From: Bacillus litorisediminis
Lineage (GTDB): Bacteria; Bacillota; Bacilli; Bacillales; JC228
Reading direction: 5' to 3'
NCBI RefSeq assembly: GCF_022808645.1
Contig: NZ_JAKZKT010000034.1
Location: forward strand, 1-49,274
Length of the DNA: 49,274 nt
Under the pieces are notes generated by a model, which saw only the letters and a program-made list of their open reading frames with translations, searched no databases and had not been told where the DNA came from. Each line of letters opens with the position of its first letter. The stretch's first letter is position 1. A program made the translations under genes and the position numbers. This document shows, piece after piece, positions 1 to 7,238 of this stretch.

Positions 1-202
1 TTCGGTTCATGCGAACCGAAATCCTATCCGGTATTAGCCCCGGTTTCCCGGAGTTATCCCAGTCTTACAGGCAGGTTATCCACGTGTTACTCACCCGTCC
101 GCCGCTAACCTTTGGGAGCAAGCTCCCTCAGGTCCGCTCGACTTGCATGTATTAGGCACGCCGCCAGCGTTCGTCCTGAGCCAGGATCAAACTCTCCATA
201 AA
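1..202 (-). rRNA. rrs: 16S ribosomal RNA, 5' end (partial)
   Basis: Read on the minus strand, the segment starts with the universal 16S 5' region (GAGAGTTTGATCCTGGCTCA, near 178-197) and continues through GACGAACGCTGGCGGC and the V1/V2 region. The gene runs leftward and leaves the window at position 1, so only about the first 200 bases are present. It marks the start of an rrn operon transcribed away from the rest of the window, as in the rrn-ygxA-ygzB-perR arrangement known in Bacillus subtilis. The mature 5' end is placed at about 202 by comparison with Bacillus 16S starts. Confidence 0.97.
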
Positions 203-281
203 AGTGTTTGATATAGCTCTTAAAAAAATAGAATTAACGTTGACGCTTTTCTTTGTTCAGTTTTCAAGGAGCAAGATTACT

Positions 282-310
282 ATTTTAACACACAAGTTAA
301 TGAGTGTCAA
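282..310 (-). promoter_or_regulatory. rrn promoter, proximal (P3)
   Basis: Minus strand: -35 TTGACA at 310-305, 17-base spacer, -10 TAAAAT at 287-282. It is the closest of three tandem promoters to the 16S gene. Between it and the 16S start lies a CTTGAAAACTGAACAAAG leader typical of Bacillus rRNA operons. Confidence 0.75.
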
Positions 311-402
311 TAGTAATTTTTATTTTAATGCTTTCTTGCTTCAAAAAAATGTTATGATGCAAGAGCATTTTTGGTTCGTCACTTTAAAACAGCGACCTTT
401 AT

Positions 403-431
403 ATCATAACACCCTTAACCAAGAGTGTCAA
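403..431 (-). promoter_or_regulatory. rrn promoter, middle (P2)
   Basis: Minus strand: -35 TTGACA at 431-426, 17-base spacer, -10 TATGAT at 408-403, a near-consensus sigma-A promoter. A GTCGCTGTT motif follows just downstream, and the same motif follows the distal promoter P1, suggesting that P1 and P2 are duplicated units. Confidence 0.8.
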
Positions 432-485
432 TATAAATTTTTAACCTGAATTTCTTGCTTAGAAGTCGCAACAGCGACGTTTAAT

Positions 486-515
486 ACTATATCAAGATAA
501 CACCTAAACAGTCAA
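486..515 (-). promoter_or_regulatory. rrn promoter, distal (P1)
   Basis: Minus strand: -35 TTGACT at 515-510, 18-base spacer, -10 TATAGT at 491-486. It is followed by the GTCGCTGTT motif shared with P2. The whole stretch 203-577 is therefore rRNA promoter and leader DNA; no credible protein gene is seen in it. Confidence 0.65.
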
Positions 516-577
516 CCATTTTTTCAAAAAAATATACGCAGAGATTTTCACCCTTATAATCTCTGCGTTATTCTTTT

Positions 578-1450
578 TTATAATCCTGAAGGATAGGCAT
601 AGAATCGGTGGAACAATCCCGGTCCTTTGGTTTCTTTTTCAACCACTTTAATCACTTTTCGTTCAACTAAATATTCAATCAGCATCCCTAAATCAACAGA
701 ATACATATCAAGTTCAGGGTGAGTGAGAATCTCTTGAAACTGCCAATATTCTTTTTCCTTTAAGATTTCTAACAAATGACCTGCACCAATCTCAGTTTTG
801 GAGTGAATTAAGAACTCACTGGCAAGGAATAAAAGCTCTAATCTTTTATCCAACGTCTCTTCACTAGTTACAAGCTCTTCATAAAGCTTATAAATTTCAG
901 GTTCAATTTGCTTCACCTGGTTCCATACTGTTATTTCCGGATGAAAGCCATTTTCGATTACCGCTAATCTCCCTAAATGATGCAAAGAGTGAACAACATG
1001 ATTATATGCGTCTAAATAATGATGATTTTCAAAGAAAGACTTTCCGTCCATATAGCGGCGGATGAGCTTGGCAAATTCTAATCCCATTTTTATTTTTCTG
1101 CCGTAAAACGGAAAGTCCCTAATTTCTTCTTTTAGCTGGTTCATAAACTCATTGCGGTCAAATAAAATTTTTCCATTATACAGCCATTCAAAGATTTTTC
1201 GATTGGTTCCGTACATGATCCATTCGCGAAGCTGTGTTTCACTCACTATGTGCAGGGCCGCTTTTTTATTTTCATATGCATAGTGTTTGATAAATACTTT
1301 TTGAGACTCATCATTTGTTACGACTAATAATACAGCGTCGAATGTGTCGGTAATGGCGCTGGATTTATGACTTTTCTCTATAAGGATAACACCTAATGTG
1401 CCAGGCTGACTTGCTCTTTCCTGATATATGGGTCGAAGGATATCTTCCAT
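578..1450 (-). CDS. ygxA: YgxA-like nucleotidyltransferase-like protein
   Basis: A 290-residue soluble protein starting MEDILRPIYQERASQPGTLG. It is recognised as the YgxA family (nucleotidyltransferase-like fold with a C-terminal winged-helix-like part) from its sequence character and its place between an rrn operon and divergent ygzB, exactly as in B. subtilis. The N-terminal half would be the nucleotidyltransferase-like domain; no clear catalytic GS...D.D motif is visible to me, so activity is doubtful. The biochemical role of the family is not established. The start has a GGAGGAGA ribosome binding site about 5 bases upstream. Confidence 0.8.
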   Translation of the reverse strand: MEDILRPIYQERASQPGTLGVILIEKSHKSSAITDTFDAVLLVVTNDESQKVFIKHYAYENKKAALHIVSETQLREWIMYGTNRKIFEWLYNGKILFDRNEFMNQLKEEIRDFPFYGRKIKMGLEFAKLIRRYMDGKSFFENHHYLDAYNHVVHSLHHLGRLAVIENGFHPEITVWNQVKQIEPEIYKLYEELVTSEETLDKRLELLFLASEFLIHSKTEIGAGHLLEILKEKEYWQFQEILTHPELDMYSVDLGMLIEYLVERKVIKVVEKETKGPGLFHRFYAYPSGL

Positions 1451-1595
1451 GTTCTCTCCTCCAATTGGTTAATAACATTTATTTCTACAATTAATTCAAA
1501 AGTCCTCCTCTATCCTACCATGAATCTATTTTCTGTCATGTATTATTAGAAGATTAAAAAGTATGGTATATTGTACCGTAGGAGGGACAATTTTT

Positions 1596-1955
1596 ATGCT
1601 TAAATACTCAAGTAAGATTAATAAAATCCGTACATTCGCATTAAGTTTAATATTCGTGGGCTTCATTGTCATGTACTTTGGCATTTTTTTTCGTACTAAA
1701 CCCATTATCATGACGATTTTTATGCTGCTGGGTCTTTTATTCATTATTGCCAGCACGGTAGTTTATTTTTGGATTGGGATGCTATCAACAAAAGCGGTTC
1801 AGGTTACCTGTCCGACCTGCGGAAAAATCACAAAGATCCTTGGAAGAGTCGATATATGTATGTACTGTAATGAGCCGCTGACTCTGGATCCCGCTTTAGA
1901 AGGCAAAGAATTTAATGAGGGTTATAACAATAAAAGAAAATCTAAAGAGTTATAA
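1596..1955 (+). CDS. ygzB: YgzB-like membrane protein (UPF0295)
   Basis: A 119-residue small membrane protein with two hydrophobic segments (about residues 11-33 and 38-60), followed by a C-terminal cytosolic tail with a CPTCG ... CMYCNEP pair of Cys-X2-Cys motifs that probably bind zinc. This combination and the position between ygxA and perR identify it as YgzB. The ATG at 1596 is chosen because AGGAGGG lies 10 bases upstream; the longer reading frame from 1563 has no ribosome binding site. Divergent from ygxA. Function unknown. Confidence 0.85.
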   Translation: MLKYSSKINKIRTFALSLIFVGFIVMYFGIFFRTKPIIMTIFMLLGLLFIIASTVVYFWIGMLSTKAVQVTCPTCGKITKILGRVDICMYCNEPLTLDPALEGKEFNEGYNNKRKSKEL

Positions 1956-1964
1956 ATAAAGCTA

Positions 1965-2003
1965 AACAAGGTAAACACGGAGAAGGGTTTATCTTGTTTT
2001 TTG
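1965..2003 (+). terminator. Terminator after ygzB
   Basis: Imperfect stem ACAAGGTAAAC / GTTTATCTTGT followed by TTTTTTG on the plus strand, just after the ygzB stop. Confidence 0.6.
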
Positions 2004-2012
2004 TTTAAAACA

Positions 2013-2042
2013 AAAAGGTTACTCGATCGAGTAACCTTTTCT
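2013..2042. terminator. Bidirectional terminator between ygzB and perR
   Basis: Perfect palindrome AAAAGGTTACTCG / CGAGTAACCTTTT with T-runs on both strands, lying between the convergent ends of ygzB and perR; it serves perR on the minus strand. Confidence 0.8.
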
Positions 2043-2050
2043 CATTTTTC

Positions 2051-2494
2051 TTAATGTGTTTCTTTTTTGCTGCAGTCATCACAAGTTCCGTAAATCTCCA
2101 TGCGATGATGAGTTACTTTAAATCCAGTTACATGTGAAGCAAACTGCTCGACTTCATCTAAACCTGGATAATGGAAATCTACAATCTTCCCACAGCTCTC
2201 ACAAATAGCATGGTAATGATCTGTAGTTACAAGATCAAATCTACTGGATGAATCTCCATACGTTAGTTCTTTCACTAACCCCACATCTTTAAATACACGT
2301 AAGTTATTGTAAACTGTGGCTACGCTCATATTTGGGAACTTTCCCTCAAGCGCTTTATAGATATCATCAGCAGTAGGATGACTCATCGATTGAATTAAGT
2401 ACTCCAATATCGCATGACGTTGTGGTGTGATCCGGACACCGGTTTCTTTTAAAGCAGATATAGCCTCTTTAAGTTGAATTTGGGTCACCGTCAT
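2051..2494 (-). CDS. perR: Peroxide-responsive Fur-family repressor PerR
   Basis: A 147-residue Fur-family metalloregulator. It matches PerR in all functional residues: regulatory-metal ligands H39, D87, H93, H95 and D106 (B. subtilis H37, D85, H91, H93, D104, offset +2) and the structural zinc cysteines C98, C101, C138 and C141. The aspartate D106 distinguishes PerR from Fur. In the family, iron-catalysed oxidation of two of these histidines by H2O2 releases DNA and derepresses catalase, peroxiredoxin and haem genes. A PerR box sits in its own promoter, so autoregulation is expected. The peroxiredoxin gene bcp, its neighbour in B. subtilis, is here about 10 kb away because of an insertion. 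Confidence 0.95.
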   Translation of the reverse strand: MTVTQIQLKEAISALKETGVRITPQRHAILEYLIQSMSHPTADDIYKALEGKFPNMSVATVYNNLRVFKDVGLVKELTYGDSSSRFDLVTTDHYHAICESCGKIVDFHYPGLDEVEQFASHVTGFKVTHHRMEIYGTCDDCSKKETH

Positions 2495-2524
2495 GCACCT
2501 TCTTTCTCGAAAAGTATTATCAGA

Positions 2525-2539
2525 TTATAATCGTTATAA
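2525..2539. promoter_or_regulatory. PerR box upstream of perR
   Basis: TTATAATCGTTATAA differs in one position from the known 7-1-7 PerR consensus TTATAATNATTATAA. It is 31 bases upstream of the perR start codon, consistent with the autoregulation known for B. subtilis perR. Confidence 0.8.
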
Positions 2540-2597
2540 TTAGTGTACTAGGAGTTTAGACTTATTGTCAATAACTAGCATAGTTGAATGCCTAAAA

Positions 2598-3149
2598 TTA
2601 AACTTCATGCAGATTCTTTTCCAAGCATCCCGCATTTGCATTTACATAACGGGCTGCTACAAAAAGAAAATCTGATAATCGATTTAAATACGATAATACA
2701 AGCGGATTTACGTCATCCCCGATTCTGACAGCGAGACGTTCAGCCCTTCGTACGACTGTTCTTGCTACATGAAAGCTGGCCCCGGCGGGATGACCGCCCG
2801 GTAAAATGAAATTTTTTAAAGGGGTTAAAGAAGTATCTAATGTATCGATACTTTCCTCTAGCTCCTCTATATATTGAGGAGCTAATTTCCACTTTACCTC
2901 TTTTCCAGCAGGAGTCGCCAGTTCTGCTCCGACGTGGAAAAGAATCGTCTGTACAGTATGTAGTATACGCAAAAGTTCGTCTTTCCCTTCAAAAGTGACT
3001 TCTTGTAAAAGACTGACACCTTGGCCAATGAATGAGTTTGCTTCGTCACAGGTACCGTATGCTTCTACACGGATATCCGCTTTTGAAACCCGTTGTCCGT
3101 AAACAAGCGAGGTCGTTCCCTTATCCCCTGATTTGGTATAAATTTTCAC
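2598..3149 (-). CDS. Cob(I)yrinic acid a,c-diamide/cob(I)alamin adenosyltransferase, PduO type
   Basis: A 183-residue protein of the PduO-type ATP:corrinoid adenosyltransferase family (YvqK in B. subtilis). Seen: the N-terminal ATP-binding signature KIYTKSGDKGTTSL, the GTCDEANSFIG motif, and the C-terminal motif VVRRAERLAVRIGD ... LSYLNRLSDFLFVAARY. It transfers the adenosyl group of ATP to Co(I) of corrinoids to make coenzyme B12. The start lies 2 bases after the stop of the upstream dehydrogenase gene with an AGGAGGT ribosome binding site, so the two form an operon. No cobalamin riboswitch was seen upstream. Confidence 0.9.
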   Translation of the reverse strand: MKIYTKSGDKGTTSLVYGQRVSKADIRVEAYGTCDEANSFIGQGVSLLQEVTFEGKDELLRILHTVQTILFHVGAELATPAGKEVKWKLAPQYIEELEESIDTLDTSLTPLKNFILPGGHPAGASFHVARTVVRRAERLAVRIGDDVNPLVLSYLNRLSDFLFVAARYVNANAGCLEKNLHEV

Positions 3150-3151
3150 GC

Positions 3152-4105
3152 TTAGTACCTCCTGTCCAATTGGATCACATTTTTCATTTCGCCAGGTACT
3201 CCTTTATATATATGAAGATTATGCGAAAAAATGTCAAAAGCGCGAGGCAAATAGCGCTTGCTCTTCCCGGAGATATGCGGGGTGATCGTCACATTCTCCA
3301 TTGTCCATAAAGGGTGGTCTTCCGGAAGCGGTTCTTGTTCTAATACATCCAAATAAGCATGTGCAATGTCTTGTTCCTGCAGGGCTTTTATTAGAACGTC
3401 AGTTTCCACAAGATCGCCTCGCCCAATATTAATAAAGACAGCACTTTCCTTCATTAATTCAAAATGCTTCTTTTGCAGCATATGGGTGGTTGATTCAAGA
3501 CTCGGCAACACAGAAACAATATAATCAGCTTGCCGCAGCGGTTCTTCCCATGATTCAATACTGTACATTTCATTAAAATTTTCGGCTGCTCTTCCTGTCG
3601 TTTTGACTCCGATGGTATGCATTCCAAATAATTGACAGCGCTTGGCTATTTCACCGCCAATTGCACCAGCACCCAGTATTAAAACAGTAGCCCCGTGTAA
3701 TTCCTCTGTTCGAATCCCGCGGTTCCAGTTGCTCTCCTTTTGCTCATCAAGAAAACGGTCAAATCGTTTAGCATGCCGCAGCATTAGTCCTAGTGTGTAT
3801 TCAGCCATCGGAATTTGATGGACACCTCTGGCGTTTGTAACGACGATATCCCTTGCCTGAATCGCTTCAAAAGGTAATTTCTCTACTCCGGCAGACATGA
3901 CGGATATCCATTTTAAATGTTTGGCTTTTTCAATATCTTCGGCAGTTAAGTCTTCCCCATATGTAATGAAAATCTCTGCGTCTATAAATTCGTTATAAAT
4001 TTCTCCCTTCAGGCCCTTGTTAAAAATAAACTCATCGTCAGGGAAAAGTTGGCGAACCAGTTCTTGCAACTCTGCAGGAGGCAGGATGGAAGAAACGATT
4101 TTCAC
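3152..4105 (-). CDS. D-isomer specific 2-hydroxyacid dehydrogenase
   Basis: About 317 residues, NAD(P)-dependent 2-hydroxyacid dehydrogenase family (SerA/phosphoglycerate dehydrogenase-like). Seen: the Rossmann motif LGAGAIGGEIAKR, the catalytic Arg in NIGRGDLV, Glu in LEQEPLP and His in TPHISG. The motif before the nucleotide fold (NARGVHQIPMAEYTLG) also fits. It would interconvert a 2-keto acid and a D-2-hydroxy acid; the substrate cannot be read from sequence. GTG at 4105 is preferred because AGGGGG lies 9 bases upstream; the in-frame ATG at 4114 abuts that site. Co-transcribed with the adenosyltransferase gene and just downstream of tctA, from which a terminator separates it. Confidence 0.85.
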   Translation of the reverse strand: MKIVSSILPPAELQELVRQLFPDDEFIFNKGLKGEIYNEFIDAEIFITYGEDLTAEDIEKAKHLKWISVMSAGVEKLPFEAIQARDIVVTNARGVHQIPMAEYTLGLMLRHAKRFDRFLDEQKESNWNRGIRTEELHGATVLILGAGAIGGEIAKRCQLFGMHTIGVKTTGRAAENFNEMYSIESWEEPLRQADYIVSVLPSLESTTHMLQKKHFELMKESAVFINIGRGDLVETDVLIKALQEQDIAHAYLDVLEQEPLPEDHPLWTMENVTITPHISGKSKRYLPRAFDIFSHNLHIYKGVPGEMKNVIQLDRRY

Positions 4106-4209
4106 TGCGATCATCCCCCTTTTTGAAGTCTTTTCAATTATTTTATCATTGAAACGAGTAACTAGGGAGAGATTTTGAGACGTTAAGTCAAGCTCTCCAA
4201 TGTCTACTA

Positions 4210-4245
4210 AAAAATTCAGCAGCCCAACAAGACTGCTGAATTTTT
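4210..4245. terminator. Terminator after tctA
   Basis: Stem AAAAATTCAGCAG / CTGCTGAATTTTT with an 8-10 base loop and T-runs on both strands, 7 bases beyond the tctA stop codon. Confidence 0.8.
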
Positions 4246-4251
4246 AATTTC

Positions 4252-5757
4252 CTACATATCTAAGTCGTCAGCAAACATCCCTTTTTTCTTGGTTAGTTCC
4301 GCGTAGGTGCTCAAAGCCAACACAATAATGGATAGGACAAATAGTGTTCCTGCAATCGGTCGTGTGAATAGTGAAAAGAAATCTCCACCTGTAATGGTCA
4401 ATGACTGCAAAAGAGCATCCTCCATAAGCTGACCTAATACGAACATCAATACCAATGGTGCAAGCGGAATGTCCACTTTCTTAAATAGATATCCGATAAC
4501 TCCAAACATTAACATGACACCTACATCAAACAGGCTATTATTAATCGTATAGGTTCCAGTGATTAGAACAATCAGGATAATCGGAAACAAGATTTTAAAC
4601 GGTACACGTGTGATGTTAGCCCAGATGCCTGCCAACGGCAAATTCATAATGAGCAGCAACAAGTTTCCGATAAACATGCTTGCAATAACAGCCCATACGA
4701 AATCCGGACTTTCAGAGAATAAAGAAGGTCCTGGTGTCAAACCGTGCATGATAAATGCACCGAGCAGGATTGCAATAGTAGGCGAACTGGGCAAACCAAG
4801 AGTGAATAATGGTATAAGAGCAGCACCAGAATATGCGTTATTTGCTGTTTCTGGACCTGCTACCCCTTCAATCGCTCCATTCCCGAACCTTGATGGATCC
4901 TTCGCCAGTTTCTTTTCCACCGAGTAAGAAATAAGCGGCGGAATTACGGAATTTGTCCCCGGAATCAAACCTATCCCAAAACCAATACCCGTTCCGCGAG
5001 TTATTGCTAGCATCGTCGGTTTCCATTCCTCTTTCTTTGGCAGTAATCCTTGAAGCTTCGGTGGTTTCTCCGCTTTTAAGTAGCGCTCAGCACTTAGGAG
5101 AATTTCCGAAAGTCCGAATAATCCCATTGCAATTGTGACAAAGTCGAATCCTTCCATCAGATTAATTTGTCCAAATGAAAAACGGACCATCCCGGTTACC
5201 GGATCCATTCCCACTGTTGCTAGAGTAAGACCAATTATCGCAGCTATGGCACCTCTTAGAAGTGACTTTCCCATCAGTCCAATGACCATTGTCGCCCCAA
5301 ATAGCATGAGTGCGAAATATTCAGGAGGTCCGAAGTTAAGTGCGAATTTTGCCAAAGCAGGTCCGACAAGTACAAGACCAATTATGGCGACTATTCCTCC
5401 TATAAAGGAACCGATTGCAGCTGTTCCCAGGGCTGCACCAGCCCTCCCTTGTTTCGCCATAGGATACCCGTCAAATGCTGTTACAACAGAGGCTGCTTCT
5501 CCTGGTGTATTGATCAATACAGAAGTAATGGTTCCACCGTACATCGCTCCATAATATATGCCTGCAAGCATAACTATTGCTGAAATTGGCTCCATCCCGA
5601 TCGTAAGCGGGATCAGGATGGCAGTTCCTGCACTCGGTCCCAACCCTGGGAGTATACCGACAAGCATCCCTACTGTAACGCCTATCAAACAGTATAATAA
5701 GTTCCACCCTGTCATAGCAGCAGCAAAACCTGAAAACAGATATTCGATAGTTTCCAT
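4252..5757 (-). CDS. tctA: Tripartite tricarboxylate transporter, large membrane subunit TctA
   Basis: A 501-residue highly hydrophobic protein, the usual TctA length (about 500). Typical TctA features: the N-terminal GILPGLGPSAGTAILIPLT motif, MLAGIYYGAMYGGTITSVLINTPGEAASV, and the second-half repeat GLIPGTNSVIPPLISYSVEKK. Together with TctB it forms the channel that takes up a carboxylate delivered by a periplasmic-type TctC binding protein, driven by the ion gradient. The gene follows tctB by 12 bases with a GGAGGGAGT ribosome binding site. tctC is not adjacent but 5 kb upstream, beyond the catabolic genes. Confidence 0.93.
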   Translation of the reverse strand: METIEYLFSGFAAAMTGWNLLYCLIGVTVGMLVGILPGLGPSAGTAILIPLTIGMEPISAIVMLAGIYYGAMYGGTITSVLINTPGEAASVVTAFDGYPMAKQGRAGAALGTAAIGSFIGGIVAIIGLVLVGPALAKFALNFGPPEYFALMLFGATMVIGLMGKSLLRGAIAAIIGLTLATVGMDPVTGMVRFSFGQINLMEGFDFVTIAMGLFGLSEILLSAERYLKAEKPPKLQGLLPKKEEWKPTMLAITRGTGIGFGIGLIPGTNSVIPPLISYSVEKKLAKDPSRFGNGAIEGVAGPETANNAYSGAALIPLFTLGLPSSPTIAILLGAFIMHGLTPGPSLFSESPDFVWAVIASMFIGNLLLLIMNLPLAGIWANITRVPFKILFPIILIVLITGTYTINNSLFDVGVMLMFGVIGYLFKKVDIPLAPLVLMFVLGQLMEDALLQSLTITGGDFFSLFTRPIAGTLFVLSIIVLALSTYAELTKKKGMFADDLDM

Positions 5758-5769
5758 GTTACTCCCTCC

Positions 5770-6219
5770 TTACCAGCCGAATGAATTTAGGGGTAATGGG
5801 ACACCCAATAAATGATTAAATATGATAAATACGGCCGTTGTAGTAACCAATGAAATGGAAACTGCTGAATACCATTTCATTTCACCTAAAAACACTATGA
5901 GCAGAACGACCATACTTGCAATCGAAAAACCTGTGTAAGGTGCGAAAATAATAAACAATACGACTGCCAATACAATCCGTAAAACTTTCCATGCTGACTT
6001 TCCTTTTGGTAAGACGTCACCAGCCATAATCCGATTCTTCCTCATGGAACTAATGATATAAAAGACAGATAGGACAATGAGTGAAGCGCTCAAAATCATT
6101 GGAAATAAACCAGGACCCGGTCCAATTTCACTGTAAATATCAAATGATAGTGATTGCCAAAAGATAGTTGCGCCAAATAAAAGAATAACGATTCCAATCC
6201 AAACGCCAAGATTCTTCAT
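5770..6219 (-). CDS. tctB: Tripartite tricarboxylate transporter, small membrane subunit TctB
   Basis: 149 residues with four predicted membrane segments (about 6-22, 40-58, 79-110, 121-140), the layout of TctB. N-terminal GVWIGIVILLFGATIFWQSL and the GPGPGLFPMILS motif are typical of the family. First gene of a tctB-tctA pair; a 9-bp inverted repeat and a cre-like box lie in the 150 bases upstream. Confidence 0.88.
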   Translation of the reverse strand: MKNLGVWIGIVILLFGATIFWQSLSFDIYSEIGPGPGLFPMILSASLIVLSVFYIISSMRKNRIMAGDVLPKGKSAWKVLRIVLAVVLFIIFAPYTGFSIASMVVLLIVFLGEMKWYSAVSISLVTTTAVFIIFNHLLGVPLPLNSFGW

Positions 6220-6244
6220 GATCGTTCACTTCCCTTCTAATCTG

Positions 6245-6266
6245 TAAATAAACGAAGGTTTATTTA
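6245..6266. promoter_or_regulatory. Inverted repeat upstream of tctB (candidate operator)
   Basis: Perfect 9-bp arms TAAATAAAC and GTTTATTTA around GAAG, 26 bases upstream of the tctB start. It has no T-run in the direction of transcription, so a regulator site or 5' UTR hairpin is more likely than a terminator. Binding protein unknown; the local Crp/Fnr-type regulator is a candidate by proximity only. Confidence 0.4.
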
Positions 6267-6345
6267 TAAAAGCACTGCCCATAAATGCATTTTTAACTAT
6301 TGAAATATCAGGGTTCATTTTTCAACCTGCTATTTTTCTAATTGG

Positions 6346-6360
6346 ATAAAACGCTTTCAT
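6346..6360 (-). promoter_or_regulatory. cre-like CcpA site upstream of tctB
   Basis: Minus strand ATGAAAGCGTTTTAT matches the Gram-positive cre consensus WTGNAANCGNWNNCW at all but one fixed position. A fully matching box sharing TGAAAGCGTTTT lies before tctC, so both transporter units may be under carbon catabolite repression. The region 6220-6539 otherwise holds only promoter-like AT-rich DNA. Confidence 0.5.
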
Positions 6361-6539
6361 TTCTTAAAAAACTTTTCTCGAACGAAAGATTAGTATATTC
6401 TGAATGATATAGTTAATTGACTATCAAGAATTTTCAAAAAATGTTGGTTCTGACTGACTGCTTGGTTTCAAGCATATAATCCATCCAATTCGGCAGCAGT
6501 CAGCTAAAAAACAACTATTCAAGATAGAAGGTGCCAGAC

Positions 6540-7238
6540 ATGAAGGAACCGATAATGCTCCCCTCCTTCTGGATTGAAAACTCTCCGTATGATTGGAGAC
6601 TGTTAATTGAAGGAGGGAAACAATACAGCGAATATAAAAAAGGCGAGACACTGTTCTTAGCCGGTGAAAAAATGAAAACAGTGTTTCTTATTAAATCCGG
6701 TAAAGTCAAGCTTTCCATCACCAACACCGAAGGAAATGAAAAAACTGTAGGTTACTTGGGAAAAAACAGTATTGTTGGAACCTCTTCCGTGTTTCACGCG
6801 GAGTATATGTTTAATGCTACTACTGTTTCAAAATGCCTTTTATTCAAATTCAGTAAGGAAGAATTTATTCAAAAAGTGATGCAGAATGACCAATTGATGC
6901 TGCAGGTATTTAAAATCATGAGCATGCGGATTCGTATATTGACGAATCACGCTTTGGATTTATCCTTTAACCATTCTTATAATCGCTTAGCCAGGGCACT
7001 AATTGAAATTAGCGAGACCTATGGCAAACCGAAAAAAAATGGTGCAATCCTCATTGATTACAAGATTACACAGCGGGAATTTGCCGAATTGATTGGAACT
7101 ACACTTGTCACTGTGTCAAATCATTTGAAAAAGCTTATTGAAGCAGGGATTATAGAAAAACGGAAACAGCAGTATACAATATTAGATTTCGATTCCCTTC
7201 AAAGAATTGCGGATGGAGAAGATATCACAAAAACTTGA
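6540..7238 (+). CDS. Crp/Fnr-family transcriptional regulator
   Basis: 232 residues. N-terminal cyclic-nucleotide-binding-like beta barrel (about 25-130; EYKKGETLFLAGEKMKTVFLIKSGKVKLS) and C-terminal winged helix (about 150-225; ITQREFAELIGTTLVTVSNHLKKLIEAGII). There is no N-terminal cysteine cluster for an Fe-S sensor, so it is not a classic oxygen-sensing Fnr. ATG at 6540 is preferred over GTG at 6531 because AAGGTG lies 6 bases upstream. It sits between tctBA and the catabolic genes, divergent from tctBA, and overlaps the 3' end of the dehydratase gene by 14 bases tail to tail. Inferred to regulate the tct cluster; ligand unknown. Confidence 0.85.
   Translation: MKEPIMLPSFWIENSPYDWRLLIEGGKQYSEYKKGETLFLAGEKMKTVFLIKSGKVKLSITNTEGNEKTVGYLGKNSIVGTSSVFHAEYMFNATTVSKCLLFKFSKEEFIQKVMQNDQLMLQVFKIMSMRIRILTNHALDLSFNHSYNRLARALIEISETYGKPKKNGAILIDYKITQREFAELIGTTLVTVSNHLKKLIEAGIIEKRKQQYTILDFDSLQRIADGEDITKT

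Noticed and set aside
204-449. Small gene in the rRNA upstream region
   Set aside because: It lies across rRNA promoters and leader on the other strand and has no ribosome binding site.
2540-4250. Cobalamin riboswitch for the adenosyltransferase operon
   Set aside because: The short gap upstream of the dehydrogenase gene holds no B12-box-like sequence or long structured leader.
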